The notes beneath the pieces were generated by a model, which saw only the letters and a program-made list of their open reading frames with translations, ran no database searches and had not been told where the DNA came from. Shown here piece by piece: positions 7,901-12,815 of a stretch of DNA of 12,815 nt. Source of the stretch: Candidatus Latescibacterota bacterium (GTDB lineage Bacteria > Latescibacterota > UBA2968 > UBA8231); assembly GCA_022827165.1 (NCBI GenBank), contig JAJDTN010000277.1, forward strand, positions 1 through 12,815, read 5' to 3'. Each line of letters starts with the position of its first letter. The first letter of the stretch is position 1. Made by a program: the position numbers and the translations under genes.

Positions 7901-8065
7901 GGCCGGGAGCGGTCCGGGTCCGGGACGGGGGGGTTCGGCGTCCTGGCCCGGGCCCGCCGGGTCGAGCGCCCGGGCCTCGTCTTCGCGAGGGCTGCCCTCA
8001 GGGGCGAGGTCGATCCCCTGGAAGACGAGCAATCGCGGCTGCTGGTCGGACTGTCCGGGCCGTGA
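4964..8065 (+). CDS. Compact single-chain RNA polymerase: fused, truncated beta and beta' subunit homologue (1033 aa)
   Basis: Residues about 155-540 match RpoB: NWLSRSAHLRR (177-187), CPFETPEGPNIG (206-217), DDGNRVLMGANMMRQ (257-271), FEDAVLLS (312-319), GDKLSNRHGIKGVVSR (335-350), MPRLPDGTP and GIPSR (357-378), GQRLGEMEV (469-477). Residues about 612-985 match RpoC: FSGRAVIV (641-648), ILGHAP (704-709), DADFDGDQAAV (740-750), MDALFGL (786-792), the F-loop (about 852-868), the bridge helix SGARATVHQLTTL (916-928), and WREGLTAREVL (949-959). Active-site residues are kept: beta R678, E813/D814, K1065, K1073, R1106 correspond to R261, E313/D314, K337, K345, R378 (E. coli numbering); the beta' Asp triad is D742/D744/D746. 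Absent are most of the beta lobes, the beta flap, the beta' zinc ribbon and clamp coiled-coil, and the trigger loop with everything beyond it. A normal beta plus beta' pair is over twice as long. The reading frame is intact, with GGAGGA (4952-4957) before the ATG. This is not the housekeeping rpoBC. Confidence 0.93.
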   Translation: MATAPSNPWHKASFDEFLHRRLPELLAARLGVTTCRAAGAGGHACRIVLGGRSAEGDFEIEYDGLPAPDEEGVFRLPGSPDPDGGPRLPPPRTYHGGEREPSGEVELVVLPVADRDDLAEARIDCLGDRLSTFIESRLGEVPGHTPLDGSLLRTLAPLKDWFHSFLASCGERLDDTNWLSRSAHLRRILVPDRQEVFTPGHFGRTCPFETPEGPNIGRVLTISRGAEIRGRRLAIVDAKPAEGLGMSSACIPFLEHDDGNRVLMGANMMRQWLAPAEREPAFVRTGLEPRAPDFWCGRNLLTALLSWDGDAFEDAVLLSRSGARKLACPETLEPGDKLSNRHGIKGVVSRVAPDEEMPRLPDGTPVELVFSFSGIPSRWVMGLVREAALGHAAHLRGEPAVVPPFEAPSDEQLRDLLQGSGLRADGMTTLTLDGTPLRRPATAGSVYWGCTVHRARPKLRAAVHPDDRGQRLGEMEVRALAEAGAPAVIRELTNTCSSQRGDAGSLAERAAAGPVEPASTPSPAFSALAAGLAQAGIRAEAGPRGVAFRLEPPRAPTLSLAAGVPHPWLPGKTLSEVCAAEGAAGYPEVLAANGRLARLPKDGAPEPLAAAALDDLAAAVSALYDGLAAAPRLGRDGSALFSGRAVIVPGSDLPADRLGLPAEMAWSLFGPLVARELGDPEAVGQRSTEAEAALAAAMEAHWVILGHAPSVSPTAMLAFRPLPIPGHAIRLCPLACGLLDADFDGDQAAVFLPLTEAAQRETRERLSIAGHLARDPGLVEDLFPRMDALFGLACLSRSATGRRAITQAAGREPNLEGGLLTREAAARLLRGVLTDEGEQAALGVAAELMRMGFETARAEGGSVGPFIGSTLELPVPAGGDDAPQWQACTEEARAIVAGFRDYDDHDLGAAALLCHSGARATVHQLTTLVGPGGLVRDVEGRVLGVARSWREGLTAREVLARVVGARRGLFRVLTEFGSLGRERSGSGTGGFGVLARARRVERPGLVFARAALRGEVDPLEDEQSRLLVGLSGP

Positions 8066-8068
8066 CGG

Positions 8069-8085
8069 CCGGGGCGTGCCCCCGG
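8069..8085. terminator. GC-rich hairpin between convergent genes, possible bidirectional terminator
   Basis: CCGGGG (8069-8074) pairs with CCCCGG (8080-8085) across a 5-nt loop. It lies 3 nt after the polymerase-like stop and in the 57-nt gap before the convergent paraslipin stop. There is no T-tract on either strand. CGGCCGG occurs twice in the gap (8066-8072 and near 8110-8116). It is placed like a terminator, but the signal is weak. Confidence 0.35.
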
Positions 8086-8122
8086 GAGTGGTGTCGAGTG
8101 TCGGCCCGGCGGCCGGCAGCGC

Positions 8123-9052
8123 TTAGCCGTCCGGCCCGCGCAACTCGATGGCGTCCAGCAGTTGCTGAGGGTTGGCCAGGTCCACGGGCAGGAGCACGTC
8201 CGTCTTGCCGTCGGCCAGACCGCGCAACGTCTTGAGATAACGCTCCGCCAGCTGCAGGTGCACCGACTGGGCGCCGCCGGCGACGCTGATCGAGGCGGCG
8301 ATCTTCTCGATCGACTCGGCCGTCGCATGGGCGATGGCCCGGACCTCCTCGGCCTGACCCTGGGCCTCGTTGATGGTGCGCTGCATCTCGCCCTCCGAGC
8401 GGTTGATCAGCTCCAGGCGCCGGCCCTCCGAGGTGTTGATGCGGCTCTGCTTGTCGCCCTCGGACTGGGCCACGACGGCGCGGCGGTCGCGCTCGGCGGT
8501 GACCTGCTTCTCCATGGCGTCCTTCACCGTCGGCGGCGGCGACAGGTTCTTGATCTCGTAGCGGTGGACGCGGATCCCCCAGGTCTCCCCCGACCTCTCC
8601 AGCACCTCCACCACTTTGGCCGAGATCAGGTCGCGCTCCTCGAAGGTCCGGTCGAGCTCGAGGGTGCCGATGACCGAACGGGTCGTGGTCTGCGCCAGTT
8701 GCATGGCGGCGAAGGAGTAGTTGGTCACCCCGTAACTGGCCTTCACCGGATCGGTGACCGAGATGTAGAGGACGCCGTCCACCTCGACCTGGACCTCGTC
8801 CCGGGTGAAGCACTCCTGGGGAGGCACGTCGACGGTCTCCTCCTTGAGATCGCGGATGAAGGCCACCTTCTCGATGAAGGGCACGAGGGCGTGGAAACCG
8901 GGGTTCAGAGTTCTGGAGTACTTGCCGAGCCGCTCGACGACGTACGCCGACTGGGTCGGCACCAGCCGGATCGAGCGCAGGAACTTGACGATCAGGACCA
9001 GGAACAGAACGCTCCAGACGATGAGGTTGAAGATCTCGAAGACGGTCGACAT
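8123..9052 (-). CDS. SPFH/band-7 paraslipin (QmcA/stomatin-like), second tandem copy
   Basis: The 309-residue protein begins with one membrane helix (about 7-27, IFNLIVWSVLFLVLIV). An SPFH domain follows (about 28-190), with the family signatures VPTQSAYVVERLGKYSRTL, PGFHALVPFIEKVAF and VEVDGVLYISVTDP. A charged coiled-coil (about 180-250) carries SEG repeats (SEGDKQ, SEGRRLELINRSEGEMQ), and an Ala/Gly-rich tail ends the protein. Such proteins form large oligomeric rings at the inner membrane that organise proteases or membrane microdomains. The ATG at 9050-9052 follows the upstream paralogue's stop by 1 nt. Its Shine-Dalgarno (GGAGG, minus strand, 9059-9063) lies inside that gene, so the two are translationally coupled. 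It resembles its neighbour across the whole length, indicating an old tandem duplication. Heteromeric rings, like HflK/HflC, are plausible but inferred. Confidence 0.92.
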   Translation of the reverse strand: MSTVFEIFNLIVWSVLFLVLIVKFLRSIRLVPTQSAYVVERLGKYSRTLNPGFHALVPFIEKVAFIRDLKEETVDVPPQECFTRDEVQVEVDGVLYISVTDPVKASYGVTNYSFAAMQLAQTTTRSVIGTLELDRTFEERDLISAKVVEVLERSGETWGIRVHRYEIKNLSPPPTVKDAMEKQVTAERDRRAVVAQSEGDKQSRINTSEGRRLELINRSEGEMQRTINEAQGQAEEVRAIAHATAESIEKIAASISVAGGAQSVHLQLAERYLKTLRGLADGKTDVLLPVDLANPQQLLDAIELRGPDG

Positions 9053-9053
9053 G

Positions 9054-9986
9054 TCAGGCCTCCTTCTTCTGGTTCGGCACGCCGCCGGAGACCTCTCCCA
9101 GCCCCTCGAAGAAGCCCTTGATCCGGGCCAGCTCCAGGGGCACGACGGAGACGCTGGACTTGGCGGCGATCTCCCGGATCGTCTCGATGTACTCCTCCAC
9201 CAGCTGCATCTTCAGCGCCGCCGGTCCGCCTTCCTTCTGCACCGCGGCGGCGATCCGCTCGGTGCCCTCGGCGGTGGCCTCGGCGATGATCGAGATCGCC
9301 TCGGCCTGTCCCCTGGCGACGTTGATCCGGCGTTGCTTCTCGCCCTCGGAGATGTTGATCTCCTCCTGGCGCTCGCCCTCGGAGAGGTTGATGGTGCTCT
9401 CCTTCTCCGCCGCGGCGCGGGTGATCTCGGCGCGCTTCTCGCGCTCCGCCTCCATCTGCTTCTCAAGGGTATTCACCACGTTCGCCGAGGGCGTGATGTT
9501 GCGCAGCTCGTAGCGCAGCACCTTGATCCCCCAGGGATTCGAGGCCTTGTCGATCTCCTGGACGATCGTCTCGTTCAGGGACTCGCGCTCGTAGAACGAC
9601 TGGCCCAGGGTCAGCTTGCCGATCTCGGCCCGCATCGTCGTCTGCGCCAGGTTGATGCTGGCGCGGCGGTAGTCCTCGATGCCGTAGCTGGCGCGCTCGG
9701 GATCGAGGACCTGCAGGTAGACCAGGCCGTCCACCTCGACCTGGATGTTGTCGCGCGTGATGCAGGCCTGGCTGGGGACGTCGATCACCTGCTCGCGCGT
9801 CTCGTGGCGATAGGCGATGCGGTCGAAAAAGGGGATGAGGAAGTGGAACCCCGGCTGCAGGACCGCCCGGAACTTGCCCAGCCGCTCGACGATGACCGCC
9901 GCGCGCATGGGCACGACGACAAATGTCTTGAGCACCAGGAACAGGGCGATCAGCACGAGGATCGTGAAGTACGTCAGAAGGGGCAT
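9054..9986 (-). CDS. SPFH/band-7 paraslipin (QmcA/stomatin-like), first tandem copy
   Basis: The 310-residue protein has an N-terminal membrane helix (about 4-24, LTYFTILVLIALFLVLKTFVV). The SPFH domain (about 25-190) shows VPMRAAVIVERLGKFRAVL, PGFHFLIPFFDRIAYRHETR, VEVDGLVYLQVLDPERASYG and NLAQTTMRAEIG. The coiled-coil has a short tandem repeat (INLSEGERQEE, INISEGEKQRR, INVARGQAEAI, about 205-237), a hallmark of paraslipins. The tail is GG- and Lys-rich. The ATG at 9984-9986 is preceded by AGGAGA (minus strand, 9995-10000) with 8 nt spacing, and it follows the NfeD stop by 3 nt. The order nfeD, slipin, slipin fits the known pairing of NfeD proteins with SPFH partners, where NfeD's C-terminal OB fold is thought to interact with the slipin. 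Confidence 0.93.
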   Translation of the reverse strand: MPLLTYFTILVLIALFLVLKTFVVVPMRAAVIVERLGKFRAVLQPGFHFLIPFFDRIAYRHETREQVIDVPSQACITRDNIQVEVDGLVYLQVLDPERASYGIEDYRRASINLAQTTMRAEIGKLTLGQSFYERESLNETIVQEIDKASNPWGIKVLRYELRNITPSANVVNTLEKQMEAEREKRAEITRAAAEKESTINLSEGERQEEINISEGEKQRRINVARGQAEAISIIAEATAEGTERIAAAVQKEGGPAALKMQLVEEYIETIREIAAKSSVSVVPLELARIKGFFEGLGEVSGGVPNQKKEA

Positions 9987-9989
9987 CGC

Positions 9990-10454
9990 TCAATTCTCCT
10001 GTAAGGGACCGCCGCCGTCGGGCCCGGCGGCCTCGACGACCCACACGAGGTTCTCGCGATAGGCGAGGATCGCCTTCTCTCCCGCCTCGATGGTGCGGTC
10101 GTAGCAGATCGCCTGCCAGGTGGCGTCCCGGTAGTGGATCCGCCCCGCCTGGTCCGGCGCGATCCTCTCCACCACGTCCACGACCGTGCCGTAGGCGTCC
10201 TCCTCCTCGTCGGTGGACTGTCGCTCGGACCCGCCTCCGACGAAGCGCAGGAAGAGGCCGCGCAGGCTCAGCAGCAGGACGAGGGAGAGGATGAACCAGG
10301 TGGTGAGGGCCGGGATCAGGCCGTCGATCCAGCCCAGCCAGATGAGGGCGGCCACGATCAGGGCGCTCGACCCGAGAAAGCCGAGCACCATTCCGGGCAG
10401 GAACAACTCCAGCAGGATCATGACGGCGCCGGCGACGATCCAGGCTGTGAGCAT
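9990..10454 (-). CDS. nfeD: NfeD-family membrane protein (short form)
   Basis: The 154-residue protein starts MLTAWIVAGAVMILLELFLPG. It has two or three membrane helices (about 5-22, 25-45 and 52-70), including the ELFLPGMVLGFLG motif typical of short NfeD proteins. After an acidic linker (about 82-90), a C-terminal OB-fold domain (about 90-150) contains GTVVDVVERIAPDQAGRIHYRD. It lacks the ClpP-like serine protease domain of long NfeD proteins. The ATG at 10452-10454 is chosen because GGAGG (minus strand, 10459-10463) lies 4 nt upstream and the first helix begins right after it. The open frame extends further upstream but encodes an Arg/Pro-rich stretch with no family resemblance. It is the first gene of the nfeD-slipin-slipin operon. 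Confidence 0.92.
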   Translation of the reverse strand: MLTAWIVAGAVMILLELFLPGMVLGFLGSSALIVAALIWLGWIDGLIPALTTWFILSLVLLLSLRGLFLRFVGGGSERQSTDEEEDAYGTVVDVVERIAPDQAGRIHYRDATWQAICYDRTIEAGEKAILAYRENLVWVVEAAGPDGGGPLQEN

Positions 10455-10552
10455 AGGGCCTCCGGGTATTGGCAGGCGGAGACGGCGTCGGGGAAGGATA
10501 GGGCGGATGAGAGGGGGGAGCGAGATTGCGGGGAAGGCCGGGCGCCCGGAGC

Positions 10553-10580
10553 GCACCGGGGCGGCCTCCCCCGGCGGTGC
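10553..10580 (-). terminator. Imperfect GC hairpin downstream of the DinB-like gene
   Basis: GCACCG (10553-10558) pairs with CGGTGC (10575-10580), with extra G-C pairs inside (GGG 10559-10561 with CCC 10570-10572) after a small bulge. It lies just 3' of the DinB-like stop in minus-strand sense. A 12-bp palindrome CCGGGCGCCCGG (10538-10549) and a pyrimidine-rich minus-strand stretch follow. There is no clean U-tract, so a rho-independent role is tentative. The rest of the 132-nt gap (10455-10586) shows no gene. Confidence 0.4.
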
Positions 10581-10586
10581 AAGGGA

Positions 10587-11060
10587 TCAGCCGATCCACT
10601 GCCGCCACTGCTCGGGCAGCTCCTTGCCGAGGGAGCGCAGGTACACGCTCACCTTGGCGCAGAAGATCAGGATCGACTCGCGGTAGATGTGGAACTGCAC
10701 CCCCACGGGCACGCTGTAGGCCCCGCGATCGATCTGCTTGCCCTGCACGTCCTCCTCGCCGAGGGCTTGGAGGGCCGCCTTCAGGGCGGCGTCCGAGCGG
10801 GCGTACCACTCCCGCAGGACCGATACCCTCGTCTCCGCTCCCCCGGGGGCCGGCCGCTCCTTCCAGTCCACGGCGAAAGTCCGGAAGGAGTCGGTATAGA
10901 TCTCCTCCAGCTGGCCCGCCTCGCGGCACAGCGCGCCGAGAGACGGGTTGCCGGGCAGGGCGTGAGCGAGATCGGCGTCGCCCAGGACGTCCAGCAACTG
11001 TGTGCGCAGCGAGAGGGTCTGCTCCAGCAGAGGGAGCTCCCGTTCCGCGAGACTGTTCAT
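10587..11060 (-). CDS. DinB-superfamily protein, probably without the usual metal site
   Basis: The 157-residue, all-helical protein shows DinB/YfiT-like spacing: LLDVLGDADLAHALPGNPSLG (about 22-42), LCREAGQLEEIYTDSFRTF (44-62), a middle helix with REWYARSDAALKAALQAL, and a C-terminal helix leading to VYLRSLGKELPEQWRQWIG. Classical members bind a metal through three His residues on this four-helix bundle. Here the first expected His (in a W/L-x-x-H-x-x-x-x-E setting) is absent (LCREAGQLE), and only one candidate, in QFHIYRES, is evident late in the protein. A metal-free variant is therefore likely. The ATG at 11058-11060 is preceded by GGGAGG (minus strand, 11065-11070) at 4 nt. No signal peptide is seen. 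Function is unknown; DinB proteins include thiol-dependent transferases. Confidence 0.78.
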   Translation of the reverse strand: MNSLAERELPLLEQTLSLRTQLLDVLGDADLAHALPGNPSLGALCREAGQLEEIYTDSFRTFAVDWKERPAPGGAETRVSVLREWYARSDAALKAALQALGEEDVQGKQIDRGAYSVPVGVQFHIYRESILIFCAKVSVYLRSLGKELPEQWRQWIG

Positions 11061-11109
11061 GGTTCCTCCCGTTGGGTGAGCCCCCCGCCCCGGCGCAGCC
11101 CGTTTTCGC

Positions 11110-11138
11110 TTGACTTCTCCCTCCGGAGCGGTTAGGGT
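11110..11138 (+). promoter_or_regulatory. Candidate promoter for the secreted FnIII/dockerin-like gene
   Basis: TTGACT (11110-11115) is a 5/6 match to the -35 consensus. It is followed after 17 nt by TAGGGT (11133-11138), a GC-adapted -10. The predicted start near 11145 leaves a leader of about 44 nt with a strong Shine-Dalgarno. Confidence 0.5.
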
Positions 11139-11188
11139 GCTGAACCGGCCTGTCATCAGCGGCCCCGCTCAACCTCCGGAGGTAACGT

Positions 11189-11947
11189 ATGCTCTCTCTC
11201 AGGAAGGGAACCACCGCCGGCCTGTGCGCCGCCATCCTCTGCTTCGGCCCCGTCCGCTCCGACGCCCAGAGCGGGTTGGTCCGCGCCGTCGACGACATTC
11301 CGCCCGCGCCGGTCACCGGCCTCACGGCCGTTCTCATGGAGGACAACATCCTCCTGACCTGGAACGCCTCGGACGACGACAGCGCCGTGGGATCGACCTT
11401 CGGCGGGCAGCACGTCTATCGCAACCTCGTCCACGGATACCGCGTATACCGAAGCATCGACGGCGGCGAGCCGTCGGAGATCGGCAGCACCCCGCCCGGC
11501 ATCACGGAATACACCGACACCGACATCATCACCGGCGGCGGGGTCTACGTCTACGACGTACGCGCCTACGACTCCGACAACGAGGCCATGCTGGCCATCG
11601 AGCCCGGGTCCGAGGCCGACCGGGCCCGTACCGTCACCCCGGCCCCGCTGCCTCGCGATGCCGATGGCAATCTGGTCCTCGGCTGGTTCAGTTACGAGGG
11701 CGTGAGAGTCGGCCTGGACGACTTCTTTCTGCTCCACGAGAATCTCGGCCGGAAGGAAGGTGACGAGGACTTCGAGCCGGTCTACGACCTGAATGCCGAC
11801 GGTGTCGTCGGGTTCGACGACTTCTTCATCTTCAACGACCACTTCCGCACCGAAATCGCCAACGCCGACGAAGTCCAGGAGTTCATCACCTCGGCTGGAA
11901 GCGCCGAGGCGATCAACGCGGCCATCGCTTTCCAGATCAAGGAATAG
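11189..11947 (+). CDS. Secreted protein with a fibronectin type III domain and a dockerin-like calcium-repeat pair
   Basis: The 252-residue product begins MLSLRKGTTAGLCAAILCFG, a Sec signal peptide that probably ends near SDAQ (residue 27). Residues about 36-150 form an FnIII-type beta-sandwich: PPAPVTGLTAVLMEDNILLT, W-x-A-S, HGYRVYRSIDGG, YTDTDI, YVYDVRAYDSDN. After a linker come two EF-hand-like loops: DADGNLVLGWFSYEGVRVGLDDFFLLHENLG, shown here only as its ends (about 157-187), and DLNADGVVGFDDFFIFNDHF (about 198-217). The second has the Asp/Asn ladder of a calcium loop followed by FDDFFIF, as in dockerin type I repeats. The first is atypical. ATG 11189 has GGAGGT (11178-11183) 5 nt upstream. 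There is no C-terminal sorting tail. Its role could be cell-surface attachment or binding to a cohesin-like partner, but none is encoded here. Confidence 0.87.
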   Translation: MLSLRKGTTAGLCAAILCFGPVRSDAQSGLVRAVDDIPPAPVTGLTAVLMEDNILLTWNASDDDSAVGSTFGGQHVYRNLVHGYRVYRSIDGGEPSEIGSTPPGITEYTDTDIITGGGVYVYDVRAYDSDNEAMLAIEPGSEADRARTVTPAPLPRDADGNLVLGWFSYEGVRVGLDDFFLLHENLGRKEGDEDFEPVYDLNADGVVGFDDFFIFNDHFRTEIANADEVQEFITSAGSAEAINAAIAFQIKE

Positions 11948-11969
11948 CCTCCTTCCTCGGTCACACGGG

Positions 11970-11990
11970 CGGCCCCCGACCCGGGAGCCG
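11970..11990 (+). terminator. GC-rich hairpin after the FnIII/dockerin-like gene
   Basis: CGGCCCCCG (11970-11978) pairs with CGGGAGCCG (11982-11990): nine positions, one C-A mismatch, 3-nt loop. It begins 22 nt after the TAG. No T-run follows, so termination is uncertain. The remaining gap to 12056 is GC-rich and shows nothing else. Confidence 0.4.
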
Positions 11991-12056
11991 CTGACCCGGC
12001 CTCACCGCCCGAGCCCGGCCCGGATTCGTCTCGCCCCGCCGGCAGCGGCAGTCCTC

Positions 12057-12815
12057 ATGAAGATCGTCGTTCTCGATGGCTACACCCTGAATCCCGGCGA
12101 CCTCAGCTGGTCCGGTCTCGAATCCTTGGGCGATGTCACCGTTCACGAACACTCCACCGCCGATCAGGTCCTGGAGAGAGCCCACGGCGCCGAGATCCTG
12201 CTGACCAACAAGACCGTCGTCTCCGGTGAGCACATCGCCCGGCTCCCCGGCCTGCGGTACATCGGCGTGCTGGCCACGGGCTTCAACATCGTCGACGTGG
12301 AAGCCGCCCGTGAGCGCGGCATCCCGGTGTGCAACGTGCCCACCTACGGCACCGCCTCGGTAGCCCAGGCCGCCATCGCCCACCTCCTCAACCTGACCCA
12401 GCGCATCGGCGACCACGCCGCCGCCGTCAACGCCGACCGCTGGGCCGAGTGCCGGGACTTCAGCTTCTGGGACCACCCTCTCGTCGAGCTCGAGGGACTC
12501 CTCTTCGGCGTCGTCGGCATGGGCCGCATCGGCCGCCGCACCGCCGAGCTGGCGAGGGCCTTCGGCATGCAGGTCCTGGCCCACACGCGCACCCCCGATC
12601 CGTCCCTCGACTGGGTGGAGCACGCGGGTGTGGACGACCTCTTCCGCCGCTGTGACGCGGTCTCCCTGCACTGCCCGCTGACGCCGGAGACCGAGGGGAT
12701 CGTCGATCGCAGGCGGCTGTCGCTGATGAAGCCGACGGCCTTCCTCATCAACACGAGCCGCGCGCCGCTGGTGGACGAGGAGGCCCTGAGAGAGGCTCTC
12801 GAGGAGGGGCGCATC
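12057..12815 (+). CDS. hprA: D-2-hydroxyacid dehydrogenase, glycerate dehydrogenase/hydroxypyruvate reductase type (partial)
   Basis: The 253 codons run from ATG 12057 to the window end without a stop, so the C-terminus (about 60-70 residues) is missing. The N-terminus MKIVVLDGYTLNPGDLSW is characteristic of bacterial glycerate dehydrogenases. Next are the substrate-domain motif VLATGFNIVD (71-80), NVPTYGTASVAQ (93-104), the NAD-binding Rossmann loop VVGMGRIGRRTAELA (152-166), HCPLTPET (205-212), and INTSRAPLVDEEAL (231-244) with the catalytic Arg235. The catalytic Glu and His lie beyond the window. The enzyme reduces hydroxypyruvate to D-glycerate (or a similar 2-keto acid) with NAD(P)H in the cytoplasm. 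The Shine-Dalgarno is weak (GGCAG region, about 12046-12050). It is 109 nt from the upstream gene. The exact substrate is inferred from N-terminal similarity only. Confidence 0.9.
   Translation, partial: MKIVVLDGYTLNPGDLSWSGLESLGDVTVHEHSTADQVLERAHGAEILLTNKTVVSGEHIARLPGLRYIGVLATGFNIVDVEAARERGIPVCNVPTYGTASVAQAAIAHLLNLTQRIGDHAAAVNADRWAECRDFSFWDHPLVELEGLLFGVVGMGRIGRRTAELARAFGMQVLAHTRTPDPSLDWVEHAGVDDLFRRCDAVSLHCPLTPETEGIVDRRRLSLMKPTAFLINTSRAPLVDEEALREALEEGRI

Noticed and set aside
4958..8032. A very long open frame antisense to the polymerase-like gene
   Set aside because: Its product is a low-complexity Gly/Arg/Gln/Pro-rich string with no family motifs, as expected when a high-GC gene is read on the other strand. 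The plus-strand frame has ordered RpoB and RpoC motifs.
4964..8065. Housekeeping rpoB-rpoC fusion
   Set aside because: Flap, lobes, zinc ribbon, clamp, trigger loop and C-terminal third are missing, and no ribosomal-protein or other typical rpoBC neighbours are present.
8066..8235. Continuation of the polymerase-like protein in another frame past its stop, which would restore a trigger loop
   Set aside because: Plus-strand frames after 8065 give Arg/Ala/Pro-rich strings with no GTQLTMRTFH-like motif, and the paraslipin gene occupies this DNA on the other strand.
8180..9980. Plus-strand open frames opposite the two paraslipins (for example 8162-9121 and 8805-10004)
   Set aside because: They are mirror-frame products of the paraslipin coding strand (Leu/Asp/Gly-rich, no motif, no credible start context).
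10495..10523. Minus-strand promoter for nfeD (TATCCT at 10495-10500)
   Set aside because: The -35 region at proper spacing (TCGCTC) has little match to consensus, so it was not called.
10455..10556. Longer N-terminus for NfeD
   Set aside because: The extra residues are Arg/Pro rich and unlike the family; the internal ATG at 10452-10454 has a good Shine-Dalgarno and precedes the first membrane helix.

Overview
This window is very GC-rich bacterial chromosomal DNA with tightly packed genes and short intergenic gaps. I see no tRNA, rRNA, CRISPR array or mobile element. Lineage cannot be fixed from the sequence. A secreted fibronectin-III protein with a dockerin-like calcium-repeat pair, paired paraslipins with NfeD, and a secreted PQQ-type propeller would fit an uncultured, Gram-negative-type phylum such as the Krumholzibacteria/Eisenbacteria/Latescibacteria group or a planctomycete/acidobacterial relative. 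This is inference only.

Layout. (1) 1-789, minus strand: a conserved hypothetical protein followed by the N-terminus of a membrane protein that runs off the window. (2) About 804-860: a compact divergent promoter region. (3) 864-8065, plus strand: a four-gene run with gaps of 2, 40 and 2 nt. It encodes an RNase II/R-family (RNB) protein whose catalytic aspartates are missing, a secreted PQQ-like beta-propeller, an ECF sigma factor, and a 1033-residue protein that fuses shrunken homologues of the RNA polymerase beta and beta' subunits. (4) 8123-10454, minus strand: nfeD and two tandem paraslipins. (5) 10587-11060, minus strand: a DinB-superfamily protein. (6) 11189-11947, plus strand: a secreted FnIII/dockerin-like protein. 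(7) 12057-end, plus strand: a D-2-hydroxyacid (glycerate-type) dehydrogenase, cut by the window edge.

The striking part is the 864-8065 run. The polymerase-like protein keeps nearly every residue that builds the two-barrel active site: the beta lysines of the GDK...RHGxK motif, the beta ED pair, the beta arginines that bind the triphosphate, and the beta' DFDGD aspartate triad. It also keeps a recognisable F-loop and bridge helix. It has lost the beta flap, most of the two beta lobes, the beta' zinc ribbon and clamp/coiled-coil, and everything after the bridge helix, including the trigger loop. Both beta' residues that sense the ribose 2'-OH are replaced. It starts 2 nt after the stop codon of an ECF sigma gene, with its Shine-Dalgarno inside that gene. 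I know of no described family with this architecture. A reasonable working model is a dedicated single-chain polymerase with its own sigma partner and an RNA-binding RNB pseudonuclease in the same operon. The sequence shows the parts, but the joint function is inference.
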